From positions 124,001-188,000 of the forward strand of contig NZ_CP157677.1 in NCBI RefSeq assembly GCF_040105105.1: a stretch of DNA of 64,000 nt, given 5' to 3'. Below are positions 54,424 through 63,804 of this stretch, in pieces. Source of the stretch: Polaromonas hydrogenivorans. GTDB lineage: Bacteria; Pseudomonadota; Gammaproteobacteria; Burkholderiales; Burkholderiaceae_C. The notes under the pieces are model-generated. The model was given only the letters and a program-made list of their open reading frames with translations. It was not told the DNA's origin and did not search any database. Within the stretch, counting starts at the first letter, position 1. Each line of letters opens with the position of its first letter. Position numbers and translations under genes: made by a program.

Positions 54424-54872
54424 CGACGACCGTGAAAGTCCAGAGCCGGTTCGATGAACCGGTGACGCAGGAGGTGCTGACCGAGGCACTGGAGCGAGGC
54501 CGCCAGCGCGGCGGCGAAGGCATCCATGCCACGGCGCTGCAGTACGTCCCTCAGCTGCAATCGCTTTTGTTCAGCTTTCCAGATCACAGCGCCGTCGCCC
54601 TGCCGGTGCGCAACTACCCCGAACTGGCGGCGCTGAACGACGCCGAGCTGCAGGCCTTGACGCTGGGCTTTGGCGGCAGCGCCCTGTGCCTGGAAGCGCG
54701 CGACCTGCACATCTCCATTGCCGGCCTGGTCTCGGCCAGCCAGCCGCTGATGGACATGGCCGCCACCTTGATTGCCGCGCGCAATGGGCGTCAAACCAGT
54801 CCCGCCAAGACGGCGGCAGCCCGCAGCAATGGCCGCAAGGGCGGACGCCCCCGGCTGACCGTGGCGCTGTAG
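54420..54872 (+). CDS. DUF2442 domain protein
   Basis: 150 residues, ATG 54420 overlapping the previous stop. The C-terminal region has [40 protein letters not shown] and [20 protein letters not shown], typical of DUF2442. The tail [18 protein letters not shown] is a basic, AT-hook-like segment (GRP core), so DNA binding is plausible. Confidence 0.85.
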   Translation: MTTTVKVQSRFDEPVTQEVLTEALERGRQRGGEGIHATALQYVPQLQSLLFSFPDHSAVALPVRNYPELAALNDAELQALTLGFGGSALCLEARDLHISIAGLVSASQPLMDMAATLIAARNGRQTSPAKTAAARSNGRKGGRPRLTVAL

Positions 54873-54876
54873 AGCC

Positions 54877-55872
54877 ATGCCGGACGCCGCACCCCCTCCC
54901 CTGAAGACCCGCGAACTGGCAGCGCCTGGCCTGGCGCGCGCGCTGACCGCGCCCGAGTTCGCCCGCCTGGCCGAGGTGCCGCCCGAGGCCCAGTGGTTTG
55001 CCAATCTGGACAGCGTGCAAACGAAGCGCGCTTATCAAAATGACCTGCGCGCCTTCATGGTCTTCACCGGCATCAATCAACCCGAGGAGTTTCGCGCCGT
55101 CACGCGCGGCCACATCCTGGCCTGGCGCGCCGAACTCGAAAAGCAAGGCCTGGCCGGCGCCAGCATCCGGCGCAAGCTCGCCGCGCTGGCTTCGCTCTAC
55201 GACTACCTGTGCGAGTCCAATGCGGTCACCCACAACCCGGTGCGCGGCGTCAAGCGCCCGAAGGCCGAAACCAGCGAAGGCAGGACGCCAGCGCTGGGCG
55301 ACGCGCAGGCGCGCCGGCTGCTCGATGCGCCGCCCGCCGATACCTTGAAGGGCAAGCGCGACCGGGCCATCCTGTCGGTGCTGCTGTACCACGGCCTGCG
55401 CCGCGAGGAACTCACCAAGCTGCGGGTGTTGGATTTTGGCCAGGAGCGCCGGGGCGTTCCGCATTTGCGCGTGCAGGGCAAGGGCGGCAAGCTGCGCTTT
55501 CTGCCCGCGCACCCCCACTCGCTGCGACTGGTCGCCGAATACCTGGCCGCCAGCGGCCATGGCCAGGAAGCGGATGGCCCGCTGTTCCGGCGCACCCGCG
55601 CGCCCAAGGCCGGCGCGCTGGCCAGCGCCCTCACGCCCGGCAGCGTGTACGCCGATGTCGTGGTGCGCTACATGGCCCAGGTGGGGATTTGCGGCGACAA
55701 CATGGGGCCGCACGCGCTGCGCGCCACGGCCGCGACCAACGCGCTGGAGCACCAGGCCGACATCGCCAAGGTCCAGGAGTGGCTGGGCCACGCGAGCATC
55801 AGCACCACGCGCGTCTATGACCGGCGCGGCTCCCGGCCTGAGGATTCGCCCACCTTCAAGGTGGCTTATTGA
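54877..55872 (+). CDS. Tyrosine recombinase/integrase
   Basis: 331 residues from ATG 54877, 4 bp after the DUF2442 gene. The N-terminal SAM-like core-binding domain is [16 protein letters not shown] ... [20 protein letters not shown]. The catalytic domain has Arg in [13 protein letters not shown], Lys in [11 protein letters not shown]-x-x-R in [14 protein letters not shown], His in [10 protein letters not shown] and Tyr in RVYDRRGS. All catalytic residues are present. It ends the three-gene operon. Confidence 0.93.
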   Translation: MPDAAPPPLKTRELAAPGLARALTAPEFARLAEVPPEAQWFANLDSVQTKRAYQNDLRAFMVFTGINQPEEFRAVTRGHILAWRAELEKQGLAGASIRRKLAALASLYDYLCESNAVTHNPVRGVKRPKAETSEGRTPALGDAQARRLLDAPPADTLKGKRDRAILSVLLYHGLRREELTKLRVLDFGQERRGVPHLRVQGKGGKLRFLPAHPHSLRLVAEYLAASGHGQEADGPLFRRTRAPKAGALASALTPGSVYADVVVRYMAQVGICGDNMGPHALRATAATNALEHQADIAKVQEWLGHASISTTRVYDRRGSRPEDSPTFKVAY

Positions 55873-56018
55873 TTCTGTATGTAGATGAGATTCGTCTTCG
55901 CAGCTTGCACGCCCACTGCGGCAAACGCCAGTTCTGACATTTCCCCTGTCCACCCGCATACCCTCAAGGTGCTCATCTGAGCCAGCGTTTCAGCTTTCAT
56001 CGAACAAAAAAAGAAACC

Positions 56019-56963
56019 ATGAGAAAACGCGCCTCCACCAAACCCTCATCCCCGCGCAGGAAATCCCACTTCATCTATGCCCTGGTAGCCCTGGCGATCG
56101 GCCTGTCGGCCCACTCCTGCACCGACCTGCCGGTCGGGCGCAAGCTCGAAGCGGCCGGCGCCGGCGTGCAAACGCTTGCCGGTGACCTGGGCGCGGCGCT
56201 GCGCACCTACGGCCGCGCCTTGCCCCCTGGTGCCCCCGAGTCCGCGCCTGCAGCGCGCACGGGCGGCGCGGCGGCAAGCCCGGCCACGGGCGATTTTTCA
56301 GCCTGCCGCCATTTCTTTGCTAGCGGCCGTCCGCCCGTGGTCACGCCCCGGCCGACGCATCGCGCCCTGTGCTACGACGCCTTTGCGATCCTGCACTCGG
56401 GCGAGAGCAAGACGGCCGTCTATGTCGCGCAAAAGCTCAACCGCGCTTTGGTAGCGGATGCCAAGCAAAAGCGCACCGACAACTTCTTTGCCGATGCGCG
56501 CCTGCGCGCGGCCGAACGGGCCACGTTGGAGGACTACCGCGGCAGCGACTACGACCGTGGTCACCTGGCGCCGGCCGGTCAGATGCCTACCCCGGCGGCG
56601 ATGGCCCAGAGCTTTTCCCTGGCCAACATGGTGCCCCAGGCGCCCCAGCACAACCAGGGCACCTGGCGCGTCTCGGTCGAGGATGCGACCAAGAAATATG
56701 CGGGCCGGGCGACTGGCGACGTGTATGTCATCACCGGGCCGGTCTATGCGCCAAGCATCGCCCAGAGCAAAGGGATCGGCCCGGGCCAGGTGCGCGTGCC
56801 CAAATACCTGTTCAAGCTCGTCTACGACGAGGACAAGAACCGGGCATGGGCGTACTGGCAGCTCAATGACAACGCGACGCGGGGTTCCGCACCGATCAGC
56901 TATGGGGAACTCGTCAGGCGCACCGGCGTTGAATTCTTGCCGGGCGTGAATGCGGGGGATTGA
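56019..56963 (+). CDS. DNA/RNA non-specific endonuclease (NucA type), exported
   Basis: 314 residues from ATG 56019. An N-terminal hydrophobic helix (HFIYALVALAIGLSAHS) with a following Cys suggests export or membrane anchoring. The beta-beta-alpha-Me nuclease domain covers about residues 115-305, with the active-site motif SDYDRGHLAPAGQM and the structural Asn region MVPQAPQHNQGTW. Degrades DNA and RNA outside the cytoplasm. Fragments of related genes occur at 2604, 27406 and 33587. Confidence 0.92.
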   Translation: MRKRASTKPSSPRRKSHFIYALVALAIGLSAHSCTDLPVGRKLEAAGAGVQTLAGDLGAALRTYGRALPPGAPESAPAARTGGAAASPATGDFSACRHFFASGRPPVVTPRPTHRALCYDAFAILHSGESKTAVYVAQKLNRALVADAKQKRTDNFFADARLRAAERATLEDYRGSDYDRGHLAPAGQMPTPAAMAQSFSLANMVPQAPQHNQGTWRVSVEDATKKYAGRATGDVYVITGPVYAPSIAQSKGIGPGQVRVPKYLFKLVYDEDKNRAWAYWQLNDNATRGSAPISYGELVRRTGVEFLPGVNAGD

Positions 56964-57439
56964 GCGGCATGGCGCCTGCCCTGGCCTTGCTGACCTGTCA
57001 TCGTGCCACCGGCGCCAGGAATCACCGGCATTGTGAAGTTTCGTCGTGCGCCCTTGCTTTTTTCAAATGACCGTTTATTGACGAAACCTCATGCCTGATC
57101 GTGTTTTGCGAGTGACTGCAAAAGACCCGTTCCTGACATAGAGTTTCCCGAACTACCTTCTCCAAAGCCGACATAGACATCAGCAGTCGATGGTCGGCAA
57201 TGTGGCGCTGATTTCGGTGGTCGCAGCACCCGCAGCCGACCAGGTCCGGAAATTGGGGTGCGTCGCTCCATTGCGGTCAGTGAGCGAACGTATTTCTCAA
57301 TACCAGTCGCTCAGCCTCCGAAACGGGCAACTGTCGATCTGCCTGCTCCCAGGCGACTGTTGGAAACATGATCGTCCAAAACCCTGATATGCAAAACGGC
57401 AGTAGTTACGTGGAGATCCAGAAAGCGTCGTACCCTCGG
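56964..57439. other. Intergenic stretch, nothing recognised
   Basis: No supported coding region between the nuclease stop and the LysR relic. Confidence 0.4.
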
Positions 57440-58045
57440 TCAGTGTGTCAAAGCGCATATTTCCAGAACAACTCCACGTAGCCATCGATGCGCCGGATCT
57501 GCGTGAAACCGGGGATGCCAAAGAAGCGATAGGGTGAACTCGGGGGTCGCAAATGGAAGCGTGAAAGTATGCATTCCTGCACGTAAATTCCCCGTATGGC
57601 GTTCCGGAACGCTTGCAATTAAATCTGACGCACGGGCCATCGCCACCGCAGTCGAAAATCTACCGACGGTGGTAGCAATCTCTCTTTCCAGACCGAGCCG
57701 AGCGCGCTCATGGCTTCATCAATTGGACCCATTTCGAGGCCCTGGCGCGAGATACCAATGTGCCGACCGGTCGCATACCTGGTTGGACTTAGCTCGCCGT
57801 CACTTAGCGAGTGTCCCATTCGCACGACGCCGATAAAACGATCTCGGAAAAGGGCCTGGGTACGCAGTTCCGGACCCATCGTGTTCGCAATGACACCAGT
57901 CTCCAGATCGACAGTCCCTTCACGCAAAGGTGCGCTGTCTTTGTCTAGTTTTTGCACAAAGCGCAGTCGTACGCCAGGAGCCTCTAAGCTGGTGCGAGCA
58001 ATGAGGTCAGGTCCGAAATTTTCTGCAAAACGGGGTTGTACGCCC
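57440..58045 (-). pseudogene. LysR-family regulator, decayed
   Basis: Minus-strand pieces of a LysR effector domain in order: ENFGPDLIARTSLEAPGVRL, LREGTVDLETGVIANTMGPE, LRTQALFRDRFIGVVRMGHS, then in another frame ARASDLIASVPERHTGNLRA and LSLLWHPRFHADPAHRWLRG. The HTH is missing and a frameshift lies near 57640. Not functional. Confidence 0.8.
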
Positions 58046-58138
58046 TAATCCACGAAAATTTCAGAGTCTCCGGTTTTCGCAGCGTCCCAGCATCTTCTGA
58101 CCGTCTTGGCGCAGCGCGCCGTCAGGGCCAATATGCCG

Positions 58139-59041
58139 TTAAAGGGTCTGGCGCGCGCGGTGTGTGTTATCTGCGATGACTCCGGCCACAAACCCAAACA
58201 GCGATGGTGGAAAATCGTGGCCCATTCCCTCGACGATGAGTAGTTCGGCTCCTTTAATATTGGCCGCCGTGTCCTTCCCAGCTTCCGGGGGAACTAGTGG
58301 GTCGTCGGACCCATGCAACACAAGCGTCGGAGCACTTATGTTGGCTAGTCGTGGTCTTAAGTCACCGGTTGCTGCGATGGCGGCGATGTGCCGCCAAAAC
58401 CCGCTTGGGTTGTATGCTCGTTTGACTTCGGCCAAGGCTTGGTCACGTTGAGCGGATTCGTCGAACGGGTAGCCTGGCCCGGCAATCACTTGAGAAAAGG
58501 CAACGCAATGTGCGAGATAGCCCTGTTCGTCTTTCAAAGGATGTGGCGCGGGCGATGTCATCGCCGCCATCACTGCAGGGCTGGCCTGCGGCAGATCACG
58601 ATTGCCAGTGCTCGACATAATGGAAACCAGAGATAGAACGCGGTCAGCATGCTCGCTGGCCAACAGTTGTGCAATCATGCCGCCCATTGATCTCCCAACC
58701 ACGTGCGCTCGTTTGACCTTCAACGAATCGAGAAGTCCTACAGCGTCGTTCGCCATATCGAACAGCGTATAAGGCACATGGGGCGTTTCGCCGTGAGCGA
58801 CTACGTCGGCAATTGCAGCGAAATCTGGCGTCGACGCGCTATCGAAGTGAGTTGAAAGGCCTGCGTCACGATTGTCAAAGCGAATCACGCGGTAGCCTTG
58901 TTCTGCCAATATTTGGCAAAACGCTTCGCTCCAGCGAATCATCTGCGTACCCAGACCGGAAATCAGCAGAACAGCTTCCGCCTCGTTATTGCCAAAACAA
59001 TCGTATTCAATCTCAATTCCGTTCGCTTTAGTCTTGGGCAC
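58139..59041 (-). CDS. Alpha/beta hydrolase
   Basis: 300 residues from ATG 59041. The oxyanion region is LISGLGTQMIRWSEAF, the nucleophile elbow VVGRSMGGMIAQL (Ser near residue 123), the acid LVLHGSDDPLVPPEAG and the histidine EGMGHDFPPSLF. A complete catalytic triad, cytosolic. The substrate is unknown. It was perhaps controlled by the decayed LysR gene nearby. Confidence 0.9.
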   Translation of the reverse strand: MPKTKANGIEIEYDCFGNNEAEAVLLISGLGTQMIRWSEAFCQILAEQGYRVIRFDNRDAGLSTHFDSASTPDFAAIADVVAHGETPHVPYTLFDMANDAVGLLDSLKVKRAHVVGRSMGGMIAQLLASEHADRVLSLVSIMSSTGNRDLPQASPAVMAAMTSPAPHPLKDEQGYLAHCVAFSQVIAGPGYPFDESAQRDQALAEVKRAYNPSGFWRHIAAIAATGDLRPRLANISAPTLVLHGSDDPLVPPEAGKDTAANIKGAELLIVEGMGHDFPPSLFGFVAGVIADNTHRARQTL

Positions 59042-59188
59042 GGCGTGTGGTCCTTAAATGTTCTTGTGTCGCGCGCTTTTTGGGGGCGCTCCGATATTTC
59101 GTTTGGCCGGCTTCACTACAGCACGATGGAGGCTCCGCCAGGCTGTGCAAGTGACAACGCACCCAACAAATCGGCGCGATAGCGTTGC

Positions 59189-59620
59189 TCATGAGAGTGC
59201 TAAGGTTGGCGTACATGCAAGCGTTTCCATTGCTGCGGAAACTGTCGCAACCACTGCGGAGTCGATTGACTCGACGGCTTCGGTGCAAATGCTATCGGCA
59301 GTCTCGCGCGCAGCGTTCTCCAGCGCACGACCGGCCGGGCGAAGCACGGCCTGACGAAGTCCATTCGCACCGTCGCGCACCACGAGGCCAATCTTCTCGA
59401 GCACGATTAACTGACGCAGCACAGCCGATTGAGGCTGACCCATCGGACGCACGAGTTCCGGAATGCTTACCCGACCACCGTCCGCTTGCGCAAGCAAATT
59501 CAGTAACGCAAAGTCGTTGAAACTGATGCCATGGTGTAGGCCCAACTCGTCGTCAAGCTTGAGTTGCAGGCTGGCATGGGCACGGTGTAGCGCCAAACAG
59601 ACGCCGAGATTCGTGTTCAT
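59189..59620 (-). CDS. MarR-family regulator
   Basis: 143 residues from ATG 59620, whose first base is shared with the GIY-YIG stop. The winged HTH is visible as SFNDFALLNLLAQADGGRVS, IPELVRPMGQPQSAVLRQLI, VLEKIGLVVRDGANGLRQAV. Last gene of a three-gene operon and the likely repressor acting on the two ACCCGGGT boxes upstream of DUF2239. Confidence 0.9.
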   Translation of the reverse strand: MNTNLGVCLALHRAHASLQLKLDDELGLHHGISFNDFALLNLLAQADGGRVSIPELVRPMGQPQSAVLRQLIVLEKIGLVVRDGANGLRQAVLRPAGRALENAARETADSICTEAVESIDSAVVATVSAAMETLACTPTLALS

Positions 59621-59982
59621 CAAGGTTGGCTCCTCGGATCGCCGTAGCCGAGTTCGCCGAGGCAAGGGATTTCCTGGCGCCACAGGCTAACCAGCATTTC
59701 CAATTCTCGTGCGGCATTGAACGCTGGGTCTTCGCTGGGTTTGACCATGTCGAGTACGTCGAAGAGAAAGTTGGTCTCGCCGTGCTCGACCCAGTCCTGC
59801 GCAAGCCTCGCATTGCGATGCAGTCCATGCTGCAATTCAAAACGATGCCGGTTGAGTGTGCCCTGAACGTTCGTACTTCCTGCAACCAAGGCCCGGCCCG
59901 TGATCTGGTTACGGATCGCATAGACACCGGCTCGGGTTTTCGTCTCCAGATACTGTCGTTTCAGCGTTTTTCTGTCTGTCAT
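59620..59982 (-). CDS. GIY-YIG nuclease family protein
   Basis: 120 residues from ATG 59982 (MTDRKTLKRQYLETKTRAGV). The GIY-YIG core reads AGVYAIRNQITGRALVAGST, where the second Tyr-Ile-Gly is replaced by Ala-Gly-Ser, then HRFELQHGLHRNARLAQDWV and NFLFDVLDMV with the late acidic residue in AARELEMLVSLW. The missing second Tyr makes nuclease activity doubtful. Between DUF2239 and MarR. Confidence 0.82.
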   Translation of the reverse strand: MTDRKTLKRQYLETKTRAGVYAIRNQITGRALVAGSTNVQGTLNRHRFELQHGLHRNARLAQDWVEHGETNFLFDVLDMVKPSEDPAFNAARELEMLVSLWRQEIPCLGELGYGDPRSQP

Positions 59983-60008
59983 CATCAATCCTCTTTGTCT
60001 CAAATGAG

Positions 60009-60647
60009 TCACGGTGCAAGCGATGGCACTTCTGTCGGCGGCAGCGGATACGCTAGATACCTGACGTAATCGCGAACGTCGGTCGGCCAAGCTTCGGTCT
60101 GTTGGCGGAACTTTGCCGCGTCGTTTGCGAACAGCGCACGCGAGGCCTCTTCAAAGCCAGCCATATCACCAGCCACGGCTGACATAAAGTGGTAAGCACA
60201 TTCACTCGCCCGGCGTTGCCGGTCTCGGTCCACGTTGGCCCGGCGTGCCTCATCAACCAGTTTCCGCAAAGTCACCGATGCACCGCCTGGCTGTTCAGCC
60301 AACCAATCCCAATGGCGCGGCAGTAGCGTGATTTCTCGCGCGACAACCCCAAGCTTTGGCCGGCCACGGCCACGTGGCGCACCAGATTGCTCGGAATCGA
60401 TCAGTGCCGATTCGTTTCCTTGAAGCTGGTACCCCTCTGGAGGTAAACGTGCAAACATCTCGGCATCGCTTCCTCGAATGTCGATATCGACAACTTTGCC
60501 AGTCTGGTCGCAGAAGGTCAGCAGCGGATTGGGTACGCCTGTCGCCAGGGCGTGTTTCACAGCCAATGCGTTGACCTTCAAGCTGCCAGAGGCAATTCGC
60601 TTGTGGCCGTTGAAGCTGGTGTAGGAAGGTGTAGCGGTATCAGTCAC
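60009..60647 (-). CDS. DUF2239 family protein
   Basis: 212 residues from ATG 60647: SFNGHKRIASGSLKVNALAV, LLTFCDQTGKVVDIDIRGSD, GRGRPKLGVVAREITLLPRH WDWLAEQPGGASVTLRKLVD. This order defines DUF2239. The RGRPKLGVVAREITLLPRHW segment resembles RHH/HTH-type DNA binding but is unproven. First gene of the MarR operon. Confidence 0.88.
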   Translation of the reverse strand: MTDTATPSYTSFNGHKRIASGSLKVNALAVKHALATGVPNPLLTFCDQTGKVVDIDIRGSDAEMFARLPPEGYQLQGNESALIDSEQSGAPRGRGRPKLGVVAREITLLPRHWDWLAEQPGGASVTLRKLVDEARRANVDRDRQRRASECAYHFMSAVAGDMAGFEEASRALFANDAAKFRQQTEAWPTDVRDYVRYLAYPLPPTEVPSLAP

Positions 60648-60675
60648 GGTGAGATTGGGCTTGAATTGGATGAGC

Positions 60676-60724
60676 CAATAATACCCGGGTTAAATTACCG
60701 TGTCAATAATACCCGGGTTAAATT
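60676..60724. promoter_or_regulatory. Tandem MarR-type operators upstream of DUF2239
   Basis: Two exact 21-bp direct repeats (60676-60696 and 60704-60724), spaced 28 bp, each centred on the palindrome ACCCGGGT inside CAATAATACCCGGGTTAAAT. They lie 30-80 bp upstream of the first ATG of the operon that ends with the MarR gene. Confidence 0.8.
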
Positions 60725-60817
60725 TAAGCCATGGAACTTCTGTGACTGGAACATCGTCACTGCCATGGGTTGAAAGCCCAATTCGGCGAAAGTTGTCAAA
60801 CGCTCCCGAACCGGCTA

Positions 60818-61520
60818 CTACTCCCAGCCAATCCCCGCCAAAACAGCCTCCAAATCAAGCGGATTGCGCTTGTCTCTGAAGGCATAGTGCCCCAGAAAAT
60901 GCAGGTGCTGCCACGCCGCCGGTGAAATCCGTCTGACCAAATCCAATGCCTTGTCGTTCCCCGTTGGCATGCACCGGCCAAGCAGTCTCGACAGCAGCAT
61001 CGAGTTGCAAGCGATTACCACATTGGCAATCAGCCGGCCACACTGGTTGCTGATGTCCACATCCAGGTCGGTACGTCCGGTAAGTTCCTTTTTACCGTTA
61101 ACCTGGGCGATGGTCGAGCGCAACTGGTGGTAGGACTCAATGCGGTTTTCCCAGCGGTGGACATCACGCTGCAATTGAGGGTTCCGCAAGTAGCGCAGCG
61201 TGTAGATCGTGCGGATCAGCTTGTCATACTCGAAAAGGGCCTTACGCGTGCGGTGGTGTCCAGACAGGGTGCAAATTTTTCGCACCAGCACACTTTGGCT
61301 CATTTCTTTGAGCCCCAGGGTGGCAGCAATGTGATCCAAATTGGATTTTTCAACGGCAATCAGATGACGGTCAATCTGCCCCACCGGCTGAATCAGGAAA
61401 TCAGCATACCCCTCCTGGTCAGGGCCACGGTAGAGGTGCTTCAACTGGGCATGCAAATTGGTGAATCTCGGTGCCAGGTTCATGCCGAACCAGTGAAGGA
61501 TCCCGATGGCCACTTCAATT
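60818..61520 (-). pseudogene. Tn3-family transposase, C-terminal part
   Basis: Reads ILHWFGMNLAPRFTNLHAQL, KHLYRGPDQEGYADF, NRIESYHQLRSTIAQVNGKK, LTGRTDLDVDISNQCGRLIA and ISPAAWQHLHFLGHYAFRDK to the stop at 60818. This is the end of a TnpA (DDE_Tnp_Tn3). The piece before it lies at 61692-61860, with an IstB relic between. Confidence 0.88.
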
Positions 61521-61691
61521 TCCCCCACCTATGGCCGGTCAAACTCCCCCATGGAAGGACTCCCAGATTATGACGAGTCGCCGGTCATGGCGATGCGTGC
61601 AGCGGCTTCCTTGAGTCGATAACTCTTGCCCTCGAACTCCAGCATCGCGCAGCGATGCATCAGCCTGTCCAGAATCGTGGTGGCCATCGGG
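61521..61691 (-). pseudogene. IstB C-terminal relic inside the Tn3 transposase
   Basis: Minus-strand codons MATTILDRLMHRCAMLEFEG, KSYRLKEAAARIAMTGDSS end at a stop at 61568. This is the last ~40 residues of an IstB unlike the istB at 31083. The following ~45 bp may be the IS21 terminus. ILH codons occur on both sides (AILH before, GILHWFG after), as expected for a target duplication. Confidence 0.7.
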
Positions 61692-61860
61692 GTGCAGGAT
61701 GGCAAAGTTGGCCATGTTGATGCTGTGCATGTCGCCGGTGATTGTGGTCGGCTTGATGTCGGAGGTGTTGTTGTAGCAGATGTCAAACACCCAGTAGCTC
61801 TCATGCTGGTTGGCTCCCAGCATCTGGGTTTGCAGAGCCAGATGAATGGTCAGCAAGGTA
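61692..61860 (-). pseudogene. Tn3-family transposase, internal fragment
   Basis: Reads LGANQHESYWVFDICYNNTS, DIKPTTITGDMHSINMANFA ILH, the catalytic mid-section of TnpA (with the acidic residue in ITGD). It is broken off upstream at about 61860. Confidence 0.8.
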
Positions 61861-61985
61861 AAGGATCATTTCACACTATCAGAAATGGTCGACTTGACGC
61901 TGCTAGTGAACACTATCAACGCTTGGAATCGATTTGCCATCGCGTTTCGCAAACTACCCGTCTAAAAAAGGAAATCCTAGCGCCC

Positions 61986-63140
61986 TCAGCGTGACTCAAG
62001 TTGCGCTAAGGGTGCGAAGATGATCTTCGCAATCTTTTCGGCGATGGCGTCCGGCGCGGGTTCATGGGAATCACTGTTTGCAAGCACGGCAATGAATACT
62101 TGCTCCTTGGGGAAACGCAACGTGTCCGCGCTAAAGCCGCCAATGTCACCGCCATGCTCCATCGCGTCGTTACCGCGGAGTTTGCGAATGACCCAGCCAT
62201 ACCCATAGCCCGTGTGGCTTCTGTCATTTAACGTGAAGTCTTTGGCCATTCGTTCCCAGGAGTCGCGCCTCAAGAGTGCGCCTATCCTGATGGCATTGTC
62301 CCAGCGCACCAGGTCGTCAACACTGGTGCGCATGGCACCAGCGGCAAACGGCCAACTCATACTGTAAAAGGGTGATTTGGAGATGCCCTTTCTTCCTTGC
62401 GTGTAACCAATGACAGTAACAACAGGGCTCGCAGCGGTCTCAATCTCCGTACTGTGCATTTGCAGCGGCTGAAAAATCTGCTTCTGCATGAAGTCCTGGT
62501 AGCTGATGCCGGATACCTTTTCAATGATTCTCCCGAGCAGAAAATAATTGGAGTTGCTGTATGAAAAGCCGTGGCCTGGTTGAAACTGGACTGGCGTATC
62601 TTTGAAAAATGCGACGGCGTCATCGGGACTTACGTCCTTTGTTAGCACGACACCGAATTGTGGCAACTCCGTGTAGTTTCGGATGCCAGACGTATGCGTG
62701 AGCAAGTTTTCAATGGTGACGTGACGTCCAGGCAAAGGATATTCGGGAAAATACTTTTCGATTTCATCCGCTAAAGAAAGTTTGCCTTGCTCAGCAAGCA
62801 ACATGATCGCCGCAGCGGTAAATTGCTTCGTCACTGAGCCCGTGCGTAATGGGAATTCCGGTTGGAGCGGAACGTTCGTCTCCATATTCGCCAACCCATA
62901 GGCTTTGCGGAACAGGATGGCGCCGCGCTGCGAAACAATGACGCTGGCGCCTGGCTCTCCGGGCTTGAAATACTTTGAAAGCATCTCATCAATTTCATGC
63001 GCCCGAGCATAAGTTGTACCGGCTTTTTCGACGACGGGTGCGGTGTCGCCCGACCGATCCTGCGCGGTTGTAGGTAAAGTGAAACACGCCAGCGAAAGTG
63101 GAATCAGAAGAGCCGCGTTGAAAAGGCTACGTTTTTTCAC
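61986..63140 (-). CDS. Serine hydrolase of the beta-lactamase/class C family
   Basis: 384 residues from GTG 63140 (KKRSLFNAALLIPLSLACFT, signal peptide to about residue 27), overlapping the DUF3313 stop; a longer ATG at 63173 would mask the signal. Active-site motifs: S-x-x-K in RTGSVTKQFTAA, Y-x-N in FSYSNSNYFLLG, and HGG in AMEHGGDIGGF. Periplasmic peptidase or esterase; a true beta-lactamase role is unlikely to be inferable. Confidence 0.9.
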   Translation of the reverse strand: MKKRSLFNAALLIPLSLACFTLPTTAQDRSGDTAPVVEKAGTTYARAHEIDEMLSKYFKPGEPGASVIVSQRGAILFRKAYGLANMETNVPLQPEFPLRTGSVTKQFTAAAIMLLAEQGKLSLADEIEKYFPEYPLPGRHVTIENLLTHTSGIRNYTELPQFGVVLTKDVSPDDAVAFFKDTPVQFQPGHGFSYSNSNYFLLGRIIEKVSGISYQDFMQKQIFQPLQMHSTEIETAASPVVTVIGYTQGRKGISKSPFYSMSWPFAAGAMRTSVDDLVRWDNAIRIGALLRRDSWERMAKDFTLNDRSHTGYGYGWVIRKLRGNDAMEHGGDIGGFSADTLRFPKEQVFIAVLANSDSHEPAPDAIAEKIAKIIFAPLAQLESR

Positions 63141-63747
63141 GTAGCAGTTTCGCCAATTCGGAGGCAGCTGCATTCAATGCCAATTCTGCCGGCGCCAATG
63201 CTGAGAACCTGGCTTTGAATTCAGTAATGGGAACGAAGTAGGCATGTGCCATGCTTGCGATCGGCTGTAGCGTATCTGCATCCAGCACTTGGATCTCTAC
63301 GGCGGCACCGCCACGATCTAGTGGCACTGTTAAGAATATCGATGTTAAGACGTTGAGTGCAGGATTCACAGACTCTACTCGGGTGATGACAGCTCGAATA
63401 ACCACCGGGTGCCCGCCAACACTTTGGGGCAGTGCTTCGGCTTCCCTGGAAATGGCCGCTTTCAGCGTGGAAATCAATCGCACCCTTTCAGTCTCCGAGA
63501 CCGTCGCTTCGACTGGCGTAGCCCACTCAACAGAAATTGAGCGCACCTGATGCGGATCTACAGGAGTTGGAGATCGATAGTAGGCTGTGCTGCCATCTTT
63601 AGAGGTTGTCATCTCGCTGCGGTTTTTCAAAAAACCTGTGTCGGTTGCTTGCATTGTCGAGCAGGCCGTCAGGCCAGTCACAGCCATCAATAAAAGCAGC
63701 CGAGAGGCGCAGGCAACGACAGAGTCAGAATTAGGGTTCAATTTCAT
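63127..63747 (-). CDS. DUF3313 family lipoprotein
   Basis: 206 residues from ATG 63747. Lipobox LTACS near residue 29 after the hydrophobic LLLLMAVTGL. The domain begins QATDTGFLKNRSEMTTSKDG STAYYRSP, typical of DUF3313, and later has GGAAVEIQVLDADTLQPIAS. Probably outer-membrane-anchored in the periplasm. It overlaps the serine hydrolase by 14 bp, so the two are co-translated. Confidence 0.87.
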   Translation of the reverse strand: MKLNPNSDSVVACASRLLLLMAVTGLTACSTMQATDTGFLKNRSEMTTSKDGSTAYYRSPTPVDPHQVRSISVEWATPVEATVSETERVRLISTLKAAISREAEALPQSVGGHPVVIRAVITRVESVNPALNVLTSIFLTVPLDRGGAAVEIQVLDADTLQPIASMAHAYFVPITEFKARFSALAPAELALNAAASELAKLLREKT

Positions 63748-63804
63748 GATGGATGGCGGTAAATATGGTTGGAAGGAAATGTGTGAGCGATAAGTTCTGG
63801 TTGG

